Shown here piece by piece: positions 7,907 through 13,281 of a stretch of 13,281 nt of DNA. The stretch spans positions 1-13,281 of the forward strand of contig CAYYMI010000061.1 of the NCBI GenBank assembly GCA_964472905.1. The letters run 5' to 3'. Origin of the DNA: Hellea sp964472905 (GTDB taxonomy: Bacteria; Pseudomonadota; Alphaproteobacteria; Caulobacterales; Maricaulaceae). The notes under the pieces were generated by a model. It ran no database searches. It saw only the letters and a list, made by a program, of their open reading frames with translations, and was not told the origin of the DNA. Position 1 is the first letter of the stretch. Each line of letters starts with the position of its first letter. The position numbers and the translations under genes were made by a program.

Positions 7907-8607
7907 TGGCGGGCTCTATTACGCTATCGCATAATGAGCTCAAAGCGCTCCTAAGCCGAACATTTGAAGCTCTCTATGGACATAAGAGAGATTATTCCGA
8001 CATGGCGGATTGCGTATTATGGCTGGAATGCCATGGCCATGATGGTGTTTACCAATTGGTACAAGCTTTACCTAATTTACAGACAAAAAATTTACCCAAT
8101 CCAACACACTCGAAGCTAGCGGTTAATCAACATGTGGTTGATGGAAAAGGACATAGTTTGTTTTGCCTGGTGCAATCAATCTGTGAGTTGGCTTTGTTTT
8201 ATGCCCAAGAAAATAATTACTCGCGAATAGATGTCACGAATGTATTGGACACTCGACCTCTCTTAGGTGTTTTAAGCTATGCGGCGTCTCAAGGTTTTGC
8301 AGCGCGGGTTGTATATGATGGTGTTATTGCGACAATTAACAAAGGCGATAAATGCCCCACGATTATAGCGATTGATAAAACGGGCCCGAAAGGGTTAATC
8401 TGCGCGCAATTACAGTCTGAATTACCTGAATTGAAAGGGAAAGAGGGCTCTGTACTGATGACTCCTGCGACCCAGAAAGAGGCCTACCACGCGAGCTTGC
8501 AGCATGGTTTAACTCTAAAACGCACCCATTATGAGACTCTCAACAAAGTTGCCAATGAAATTTTAGTCGAGGCAACGGAAGCCTCACGCCGAGGTGCCGG
8601 GGAATAG
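7906..8607 (+). CDS. DUF3726-like protein of unknown function
   Basis: A 233-residue soluble protein. The N-terminus (LSHNELKALLSRTFEAL..., then ADCVLWLECHGHDGVYQLVQALP) resembles DUF3726 proteins, which open with a S-x-NE-ALA helix and a W-L-x-x-x-G-hinge segment. This is from memory and is a moderate match. No catalytic motif was recognised. The frame is open from an ATG at 7876, but the ATG at 7906 makes a one-base TGATG overlap with the preceding stop, exactly as at the M19/569-residue junction, and is the better start. It is the last gene of the plus-strand run; a decayed YeiH fragment on the other strand follows directly. Co-translation with the 569-residue protein suggests the two act together, possibly as subunits. 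Confidence 0.8.
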   Translation: MAGSITLSHNELKALLSRTFEALYGHKRDYSDMADCVLWLECHGHDGVYQLVQALPNLQTKNLPNPTHSKLAVNQHVVDGKGHSLFCLVQSICELALFYAQENNYSRIDVTNVLDTRPLLGVLSYAASQGFAARVVYDGVIATINKGDKCPTIIAIDKTGPKGLICAQLQSELPELKGKEGSVLMTPATQKEAYHASLQHGLTLKRTHYETLNKVANEILVEATEASRRGAGE

Positions 8608-8619
8608 ATGAGATTTTAA

Positions 8620-8997
8620 CGACCAAAAAGGGTGGTGTATTGGCCCGAATTTTGGCGCCAAGGTTTGGATATGCTGTCGCGGCATTCTTTCCCCAAATCA
8701 CAGAAATGATAATTGAAAGTAACATCAAGATTCTTAACAGTTTCAATAACACTGAGAGGTTCCCAGCCTCTGGTGAGATGGCGGAGCTCGCCCAACGGCT
8801 TGAGAGACATTGTGAATACCGACGTCCATTAAGATGCCTGCATCCAGATTATTCAGATTCAAAAGATGTGAAACAATGGGATAAGCAATCATAGCAATTG
8901 TAGAGAGAACCGTAATGGCAGTAACAGTTATCGCCAGTTCTTCGTTTCGGGTTTCACAATTATCTAGAGCGGCGCAGATTGCGGTAGCTAGTAAACT
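8620..8997 (-). pseudogene. Remnant of YeiH-family (PF03601) membrane protein, frameshifted
   Basis: Reading the minus strand from 8997 gives an open stretch with ATAICAA, an RNEELAITVTAITVLSTIAM membrane helix, then AYPIVSHLLNLNNLDAG and GIHNVSQAVG. This is the order found in the C-terminal half of YeiH/UPF0324 'putative sulfate exporter' proteins (TAICG..., EE-A-A----LFGT-AML-YP, IH-VAQVV-A). At about 8790-8795 the frame breaks. One base inserted into GTTGGGCGAGC would restore it, and the neighbouring frame continues with ASSAISPEAGNLSVLLKLLR and a hydrophobic LMLLSIIISVIW helix, again as in YeiH. A TAA lies directly upstream in frame (9000-8998), and the N-terminal two-thirds is missing. 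It lies 4 nt beyond the maiA stop. I take it as a truncated, frameshifted leftover, not an expressed gene. Confidence 0.72.
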
Positions 8998-9001
8998 TTA
9001 C

Positions 9002-9652
9002 TCATGAGGAGCCTTTCGTGCTATCCGGTTGGTTTTCTGGGAGAGCTTTCTCGAACGCGGGCAGAGCCGAGCATTTTTTATTGATAGCGTGGATTAGGGG
9101 AAAATCAGCTATATCAACACCAAAACGAACACCGTTGTAGATTTGTGGAATCAGCACGCATTCAAAATAACCTGGAACCTGATTAACAACGAATTTGTAA
9201 TCATCCATAGACAACATGGCTTCTACTTTTGATAAACCGTCTGCGATCCAATGCGCTGCCCAAGCCTTCACACCTGTGTCGTCCTGATCGTATTCACCAC
9301 GTATAAATTTCAATACACGAAGATTTTGTATGGGGGCCGTATCGCTGGCAATAATGCAAGCTAATGCAATAACGTATGCACGCTTGATTGAATCTTTAGG
9401 CAGCAATTCAGGGCTCCTAAACGCTCCATCTAGGTAATCAAGAATAGCTAGAGACTGCGTTAGGCGCGATCCGTCCGAGAGCTCAAGCATTGGCACAAGG
9501 CCTTGCGGGTTTTTAGCCAGATATTTCTGTGAGCGATGTTCTACTTCCTGTAAGTTTACAGGGATATACTCATATCCAGTGCCTTTTAGATTAAGGGCGA
9601 TACGCACACGATAACTTGCAGATGATCGCCAATATCCGTAGAGTTTCATCAT
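9002..9652 (-). CDS. maiA: Maleylacetoacetate isomerase (zeta-class GST)
   Basis: Glutathione-dependent isomerisation of 4-maleylacetoacetate to 4-fumarylacetoacetate in tyrosine/homogentisate breakdown, in the cytoplasm. It is 216 residues, the usual size. The active-site motif is SSASYRVRIALNLKG (from residue 10), close to the zeta-class SSCS/SSAAYRVRIAL pattern. NPQGLVP carries the cis-proline, QSLAILDYL is the glutathione gamma-glutamyl motif, and NLRVLKFI and the tail LPAFEKALPENQPD are typical. The C-domain N-capping box, normally P-T-L-A-D-x-x-L-V-P-Q, reads P-G-Y-F-E-C-V-L-I-P-Q (160-170), losing the Thr and replacing Asp with Glu. The start overlaps the fah stop by one base (TAATG); a second ATG follows directly and could serve instead. 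It is the last gene of the operon. Confidence 0.88.
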   Translation of the reverse strand: MMKLYGYWRSSASYRVRIALNLKGTGYEYIPVNLQEVEHRSQKYLAKNPQGLVPMLELSDGSRLTQSLAILDYLDGAFRSPELLPKDSIKRAYVIALACIIASDTAPIQNLRVLKFIRGEYDQDDTGVKAWAAHWIADGLSKVEAMLSMDDYKFVVNQVPGYFECVLIPQIYNGVRFGVDIADFPLIHAINKKCSALPAFEKALPENQPDSTKGSS

Positions 9653-10668
9653 TAGGCGTTATATTTCTCGACGTGGTTTTCAATACGGCCAAAGATAGAA
9701 TTTCCGTCCGCATCTTTCATTTCGATTCCAACCTTATCACCAAACTTCATAAAGGGAGTTCTAAATTCACCTGTCTGGATTTTTTCAATCATACGTATTT
9801 CAGCTATGCAGCTATAGCCAACGCCGCCATCTTCTATCTTTTTGCCTTCGCCGCCCTCAAACTTATTAGAGACAGTGCCTGAGCCGATGATAGAGCCTGC
9901 GCAAAGGTACCGTGTCTTGGCGGCGTGAGAGACAAGCTCTGCCATGTTAAAGGTCATATCGGTTTTGACATTGGCTTTGCCAAATGGCACGCCGTTATAA
10001 TCGACGAGTAGCGGCAAATCGATCGTGGAGTTCTCCCATGTATCACCAAGCTCATCAGGCGTAATAGCCACAGGAGAGAACGCACTTGAGGCTTTGCCTT
10101 GAACAAAACCGAAGCCCTTACGCAGTTCATTGGGGATGAGACCGCGAAATGAGACATCATTGACAAGCATGAGGAGTTTAATATGATTTTCAGCTTCTGA
10201 AGCAGGTATACCCATAGGCACGTCATCGGTGATAACCGTAATCTCTGCTTCCATATCGATGCCGTAAGACAGATCAGCGGCTTCAATCGCGTCACGAGGC
10301 CCTATAAAGGTATCGGAACCACCTTGATACATGAGCGGGTCAGAGTAAAAACTTTCAGGAACTTCGGCGCCTCGAGCCTTGCGGACAAGCTCAACGTGAT
10401 TGAGATAAGCTGAACCGTCCATCCATGTATAAGCACGCGGCAGAGGCGAGGCGCATGCTGCCTGATTAAACTCAAATGTGATAAGCGATTTATGTCCAGC
10501 ATTGAGCTTATCATATAGGGTTTTCAATTGTGGCTCAGTGGTAGTCCAATTATCTAATGCGGCTTGAAGCGTAGGGGCGATATAATCAGCGAATGTAGCT
10601 GTTGCAAGATCACGTGAGACGACAATCAAACGGCCATCTCGGCCATTTTTGATAGATGCAAGTTTCAT
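9652..10668 (-). CDS. fahA: Fumarylacetoacetate hydrolase family protein (fumarylacetoacetase)
   Basis: The final step of tyrosine catabolism: hydrolysis of 4-fumarylacetoacetate to fumarate and acetoacetate, metal dependent and cytoplasmic. It is 338 residues with an N-terminal small domain and the FAH catalytic fold. Likely metal ligands are E140 and E142 (in DMEAEITVITDDVPMG) and D171 (in LMLVNDVSFRGLIPNEL). GFGFVQGKASSAFSP, GSIIGSGTVSNK and the C-terminal FGDKVGIEMKDADGNSIFG are family hallmarks of the two-domain bacterial type. It starts 3 nt after the VOC gene stop and its stop overlaps maiA by one base, so it is mid-operon. Position next to maiA and hpd makes fumarylacetoacetase, rather than another FAH-superfamily activity, the best call. 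Confidence 0.9.
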   Translation of the reverse strand: MKLASIKNGRDGRLIVVSRDLATATFADYIAPTLQAALDNWTTTEPQLKTLYDKLNAGHKSLITFEFNQAACASPLPRAYTWMDGSAYLNHVELVRKARGAEVPESFYSDPLMYQGGSDTFIGPRDAIEAADLSYGIDMEAEITVITDDVPMGIPASEAENHIKLLMLVNDVSFRGLIPNELRKGFGFVQGKASSAFSPVAITPDELGDTWENSTIDLPLLVDYNGVPFGKANVKTDMTFNMAELVSHAAKTRYLCAGSIIGSGTVSNKFEGGEGKKIEDGGVGYSCIAEIRMIEKIQTGEFRTPFMKFGDKVGIEMKDADGNSIFGRIENHVEKYNA

Positions 10669-10671
10669 AGC

Positions 10672-11220
10672 TTAGCTTTCGTTTTTGATTTTTTCATGAA
10701 GCCAAGCAGCATGGCGAGGGGCTTTTTTCGTTTCGCTCCATTCTTCGAGCATGGCTGGCGCAACATCATGCAGCTGTTTCATTTGCTCGGGCGTATGGAT
10801 ATCTGCGGCAAATTCCAAACGGTGCCCATTCGGATCGAAGAAATAAATACTCTTAAATATACCGTGATGGGTCGGACCTAGAACGTCTATGCCATTAGCT
10901 TCTAAGTGGGCTTTGGCTTCCAATAATTTATCCATGTTCTCAAGACGCATAGCAATATGCTGAACCCAAACCGGGGTATTTTGATCACGGTCCATATCAG
11001 GCTGCTCAGGCAGCTCAAAAAACGCCAAAACATTATCATTTCCCGCATCCATGAAGATGTGCATATATGGATCATACGCACCTGTGGAGGGCACATGATC
11101 TTCAGCGATTGCCAGCTGAAAATCCATACCGAGAATCCCATTATAAAACTCGACTGTTTCCTTCGCATCTTTGCAGCGATAGGCAACGTGGTGAAAACCT
11201 TTAATGGATGGCTTACTCAT
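10672..11220 (-). CDS. VOC-superfamily metal-dependent protein (extradiol-dioxygenase/glyoxalase fold)
   Basis: A 182-residue protein with two beta-alpha-beta-beta-beta modules. A complete 2-His-1-carboxylate type triad is visible: H11 (GFHHVAY), H88 (WVQHIAMRL) and E136 (NGHRLEFAAD, after the usual YFFDPNGH). The tail (about 140-182) is helical and charged. The start overlaps the hpd stop by 4 nt (ATGA) and fah follows 3 nt after the stop, so it belongs tightly to tyrosine degradation. Its reaction is unknown to me. It could be a ring-cleaving dioxygenase acting on homogentisate, an isomerase/glyoxalase protecting the pathway, or an accessory. No homogentisate 1,2-dioxygenase gene is present in this operon, which makes the question open. 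Confidence 0.85.
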   Translation of the reverse strand: MSKPSIKGFHHVAYRCKDAKETVEFYNGILGMDFQLAIAEDHVPSTGAYDPYMHIFMDAGNDNVLAFFELPEQPDMDRDQNTPVWVQHIAMRLENMDKLLEAKAHLEANGIDVLGPTHHGIFKSIYFFDPNGHRLEFAADIHTPEQMKQLHDVAPAMLEEWSETKKAPRHAAWLHEKIKNES

Positions 11221-12305
11221 TGTCTGGCCACCTCTAATACCCCTCTGTCAATCTGGTCGCGTTCAATTGACTCAAACAGAGCTTTGAAATTTCCTTCGCC
11301 AAAGCCGTCTTTAAAATCGCCTTTGCGTTGGATGAACTCAAAGAAAACGGGCCCGATCTTGGGTTCGGCAAATATTTGTAATAAGAGACGAGGCTGACCG
11401 CCTTCTGTGGTGCCATCCAGTAAGATGCCGCGGGTTTTTAGGCCTGCCTCATCTTCGCCGTGGCCTGGCAAACGTTCACTGAGCATATCGTAATATGTGT
11501 CGGGAGGCGCGGTCATCAGGTCCACACCGCCCTTGCGTAATTTATCAACGCTTGAATACAGATCATCACAAGACAGAGCAATATGTTGAATACCTTCGCC
11601 GCGATGCTCAAGCAGATATTCTTGTATCTGGCCTTTCCCGTTTTCACCCTCTTCATTCAGCGGAATTCTGATTTTCCCATCTGGTGCGGTCAAGGCGCGG
11701 CTGGTCAGGCCTGTATACTCACCTTTAATGTCGAAGTAACGGATTTCACGAAAGTTAAATAGGCGCTCATAATATTCTGCCCAATAATCCATACGGCCTT
11801 GATAAACATTATGGGTCAAGTGATCGACAATGTTAAACCCATAGCCCGCAGGGTTTTGATCCACGCCTTCAATCTCAACAAAGTCGATATCGTAGATGTT
11901 AAGATCATCGCCATAACGGTCAATAAGATATATGACTGCGCCGCCAATACCCCGAATGGCTGGTATAGACAGTTCCATAGGTCCTGGATGATTTTTAACA
12001 GGCTCAGCTCCGCGTTTAATGAGTTCTGCGTAGGCTTTCCCAGCATCTTTGACCCTAAATCCCATCCCGCACGCTGACGGCCCGTGTTCACGGCAAAAAT
12101 AACCCGCAGGTGATTTTTCTTCATAATTGGTGATGAGATTAATGCCGCCCTGACGCCATAAATCAACATCTTTAGAGCGGTGGGTTGCAACCTTCGTAAA
12201 TCCCATTGTCGAGAAGACTTTTTCAAGGTGGCCCCGTTCAGGCGCTGAAAACTCGATAAATTCAAAACCGTCCAAGCCAATAGGGTTTTCGAAAAGGTCT
12301 GACAT
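11217..12305 (-). CDS. hpd: 4-Hydroxyphenylpyruvate dioxygenase
   Basis: Non-haem Fe(II) enzyme converting 4-hydroxyphenylpyruvate to homogentisate with loss of CO2, the second step of tyrosine breakdown. It is 362 residues from the chosen start, the usual bacterial length. The iron ligands are H162 (DHLTHNV), H241 (GIQHIAL) and E323 (FFEFIQR), one off from the Pseudomonas H161/H240/E322. Other marks are FREIRYFDIKGEYTGLTSRA and the C-terminal GFGEGNFKALFESIE. The frame is open further up to an ATG at 12329. The ATG at 12305 is preferred because AGGAG lies 6 nt before it and the longer version adds eight residues not typical of the family. It is first in the operon, divergent from a MarR gene, with likely operators at 12336-12375. 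Confidence 0.95.
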   Translation of the reverse strand: MSDLFENPIGLDGFEFIEFSAPERGHLEKVFSTMGFTKVATHRSKDVDLWRQGGINLITNYEEKSPAGYFCREHGPSACGMGFRVKDAGKAYAELIKRGAEPVKNHPGPMELSIPAIRGIGGAVIYLIDRYGDDLNIYDIDFVEIEGVDQNPAGYGFNIVDHLTHNVYQGRMDYWAEYYERLFNFREIRYFDIKGEYTGLTSRALTAPDGKIRIPLNEEGENGKGQIQEYLLEHRGEGIQHIALSCDDLYSSVDKLRKGGVDLMTAPPDTYYDMLSERLPGHGEDEAGLKTRGILLDGTTEGGQPRLLLQIFAEPKIGPVFFEFIQRKGDFKDGFGEGNFKALFESIERDQIDRGVLEVARQ

Positions 12306-12311
12306 TGTAAG

Positions 12312-12316
12312 CTCCT
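12312..12316 (-). promoter_or_regulatory. Ribosome binding site deciding the hpd start
   Basis: On the minus strand, AGGAG lies 6 nt before the ATG at 12305-12303. It picks this start over the in-frame ATG at 12329. Confidence 0.75.
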
Positions 12317-12335
12317 GATGACACCTCAATATATC

Positions 12336-12349
12336 GTTGTGATAACAAC
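12336..12349. promoter_or_regulatory. Putative MarR operator 1 (hpd-proximal)
   Basis: GTTGTGATAACAAC: perfect 5-bp arms GTTGT/ACAAC around a 4-bp centre. Its centre lies 26 bp from that of the second box, and both fit GTTGT-N4-ACAAC. It lies just upstream of a TATATT (minus strand, 12333-12328) that could be the hpd -10 element, although no convincing -35 was found. Position between divergent hpd and marR genes is typical for an autoregulating MarR repressor that also controls the catabolic operon; binding is inferred. Confidence 0.72.
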
Positions 12350-12361
12350 TAACATAATAAT

Positions 12362-12375
12362 GTTGTCATCACAAC
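12362..12375. promoter_or_regulatory. Putative MarR operator 2 (marR-proximal)
   Basis: GTTGTCATCACAAC: same perfect arms as operator 1 with a different 4-bp centre. It ends 22 nt before the ATG of the MarR gene at 12398, so bound protein would block its promoter or early transcription. The 26-bp spacing is about two and a half helical turns, which would put two dimers on roughly opposite faces. Confidence 0.72.
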
Positions 12376-12397
12376 CTTTTTATTGCAAACTCATTTC

Positions 12398-12838
12398 ATG
12401 AGCGATCATCCTATAACCAAGTTAGAAACTTATTGGCCTTATCAAGCTGTCGTATTAGCTGATCTCGTTAGTCGCCATACAAATTCAATTTTAAAATCTA
12501 ACGGCTCGCTCAACTTAAGTCAGTGGCGAGTGTTGGCCGCAATAGCTAATCAGCAAGGATGCACTTCCGCACAGGTCGTAGCCATCACCCCTATGGATAA
12601 AGGCATTGTAAGTCGGGCGACATCAACGCTCGTAAAAAATGGATTAGTTAGTAAAAAAGAAGACCCGTTTGATCGCCGTCAATCTCAGTTGTTCTTAACT
12701 GAAGAAGGCCTACTAGAGTATAACAGTGTAAATGGTGCCCTTCGAAAGGCAATTAAACAGGTCAAGACACCAGAAACATTCAATGAAAATATGTTGAAAC
12801 AAATTGAAGGTATGTTGGACATTATGTCGGTTAAGTAA
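12398..12838 (+). CDS. MarR-family transcriptional regulator, likely of the tyrosine catabolic operon
   Basis: A 146-residue winged-helix regulator. N-terminal dimerisation helix at about 10-35; wHTH at about 38-102, with LSQWRVLAAIA, then TSAQV as the first helix of the HTH, GIVSRATSTLVKNGLV as recognition helix, and the wing motif DPFDRRQSQLFLTEEG (DRR at 92-94); C-terminal dimerisation helix to the end. The frame stays open to a TTG at 12383. The ATG at 12398 (MSDHPITKLE) is the more natural start, though no clear ribosome site precedes it, so a leaderless or weakly translated message is possible. It is divergent from hpd with two palindromes between them, which argues for control of hpd-VOC-fah-maiA and of itself. 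The ligand is likely a pathway intermediate such as homogentisate or 4-hydroxyphenylpyruvate (inference). Confidence 0.9.
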   Translation: MSDHPITKLETYWPYQAVVLADLVSRHTNSILKSNGSLNLSQWRVLAAIANQQGCTSAQVVAITPMDKGIVSRATSTLVKNGLVSKKEDPFDRRQSQLFLTEEGLLEYNSVNGALRKAIKQVKTPETFNENMLKQIEGMLDIMSVK

Positions 12839-12959
12839 TAGTTGCGTGAAAGCAGTATTATTGCCTTCTGCTTATTCGTAAAATATATCCGTGTTCGCCT
12901 GCTCATAATATCGCTCTATCTTTAACTCAGTTGTAATATCCAAAGTTTGAGTTCAGAGA

Positions 12960-12979
12960 TAATTCGTATAACGAAGTTA
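12960..12979. repeat. Short inverted repeat TAATTCGT-ATA-ACGAAGTTA
   Basis: Arms TTCGT and ACGAA around ATA, extended on both sides with one missing C on the left (TAA-TTCGT against ACGAA-GTTA). It could be a regulator site or chance in AT-rich DNA. Function unknown. Confidence 0.4.
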
Positions 12980-13095
12980 GTGCTATGCAATTTGTATACT
13001 AAGTAAATTCAACGACGCTTAATTATATCGGTAGATCCTACTTACATGATCCTTGAGATGATTGTTTCTGCGATCATTAATAAAGGTGGCAGTCC

Positions 13096-13148
13096 CTCAA
13101 AAGAAGCCCTGCCTTATCTGTTATGATTGTCATAATAAGGTGTTTGAG
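13096..13148. repeat. Nested inverted repeats forming a possible three-tier hairpin
   Basis: Inner stem TTATGA-TTG-TCATAA (13121-13135), middle stem CCTTA (13112-13116) with TAAGG (13136-13140), and outer stem CTCAAA (13096-13101) with TTTGAG (13143-13148). The left side bulges 4 nt and 10 nt between tiers, while the right side has 0 and 2. No T-run follows directly, so a classical terminator is unlikely. It could be a small structured RNA, an operator, or a mobile-element end. Confidence 0.45.
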
Positions 13149-13281
13149 AGTGGACGTTTTTGATTCGCCTCACATCAGCATATGTTTTGATTTTATTCAA
13201 AAGATACTAAGATCACGATTTGTACCTATGTGTCCAGCCCCTTTTTTATGTACCATTTTGATGTAAGGTTTCAGGTATAGG

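Larger units (their letters stand above)
12839..13281. other. AT-rich gene-less stretch
   Basis: About 440 nt after the MarR gene with no convincing gene in any of six frames. The longest notions are a 26-residue plus-strand ORF (13046-13126) without a ribosome site and a minus-strand frame entering from the right edge and stopping after fewer than 30 codons. It contains two inverted repeats, listed separately. A weak AAGCAG/CTGCTT stem (12850-12873) just past the MarR stop has a 12-nt loop and no T-run, so it is not a convincing terminator. Confidence 0.6.

Noticed and set aside
8652..8661. Perfect palindrome TTGGCGCCAA
   Set aside because: No loop and no T-run, lies within the YeiH remnant coding frame; likely chance.
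8640..8894. 84-codon plus-strand ORF in the convergent gap
   Set aside because: It lies antisense to the YeiH remnant, has no ribosome site and no recognisable protein features; it is explained as a shadow of the decayed gene.
8915..9007. 30-codon plus-strand ORF starting ATGGCAGTAACA
   Set aside because: Too short, no ribosome site, antisense to the YeiH remnant and running into the end of maiA.
11799..12280. Long ORFs in other frames across hpd
   Set aside because: Shadows of hpd, which has full iron-ligand motifs and a ribosome site.
13046..13126. 26-residue ORF (MILEMIVSAIINKGG...)
   Set aside because: No ribosome site, and its end falls inside the nested inverted repeat; length is compatible with chance.
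13226..13255. Sequence TGTGTCCAGCCCCTTTTTTATG as an insertion-sequence end
   Set aside because: No matching inverted end, target duplication or transposase fragment seen in the window.
13176..13280. Minus-strand frame entering from the right edge (LYLKPYIKMVHKKGAG...)
   Set aside because: Fewer than 30 codons before a stop and no family recognised; cannot be distinguished from chance without sequence beyond the edge.

Overview
The window looks like a chromosomal segment of a moderate-GC (mid-40s % by eye), probably alphaproteobacterial genome. The basis is the protein style (TPR-sulfotransferase, PA5396-like M19 protein, hpd/VOC/fah/maiA order) and short, overlapping operon junctions. The genus cannot be named from the sequence. 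No tRNA, rRNA, CRISPR array or intact mobile element was seen.

Left block, plus strand (1-8607). A TPR-sulfotransferase, open at the left edge, overlaps a small SAM methyltransferase by 4 nt. Eleven nt later comes an Ldh_2-fold imino-acid reductase of the DpkA / pyrroline-2-carboxylate reductase type. After a 124-nt gap follow four nearly seamless genes: an aldehyde dehydrogenase resembling alpha-ketoglutarate-semialdehyde dehydrogenases, an M19 'dipeptidase' that has lost half of the canonical metal site, a 569-residue protein of no recognised family, and a 233-residue DUF3726-like protein. The last two junctions are both TGATG one-base overlaps. Together these read as a catabolic module for a proline- or hydroxyproline-like, possibly amide-linked or N-modified, amino acid. 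The substrate and the roles of the last two proteins are unknown. This is the best candidate for an undescribed system in the window.

Middle (8608-9001). The gap between the two convergent operons is not empty. The minus strand carries a frameshifted remnant of a YeiH-family (PF03601, 'putative sulfate exporter') membrane protein.

Right block, minus strand (9002-12305). This is a compact tyrosine/4-hydroxyphenylpyruvate degradation operon, transcribed hpd -> VOC protein -> fah -> maiA, with junctions of 4-nt overlap, 3-nt gap and 1-nt overlap. Homogentisate 1,2-dioxygenase is absent, and a VOC-fold protein with an intact metal triad sits in the operon instead. A divergent MarR-family regulator lies upstream of hpd. 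The shared 92-nt region holds two perfect-arm GTTGT-N4-ACAAC palindromes, which are likely its operators.

Right end (12839-13281). About 440 nt of AT-rich DNA without a supportable gene, containing inverted repeats.
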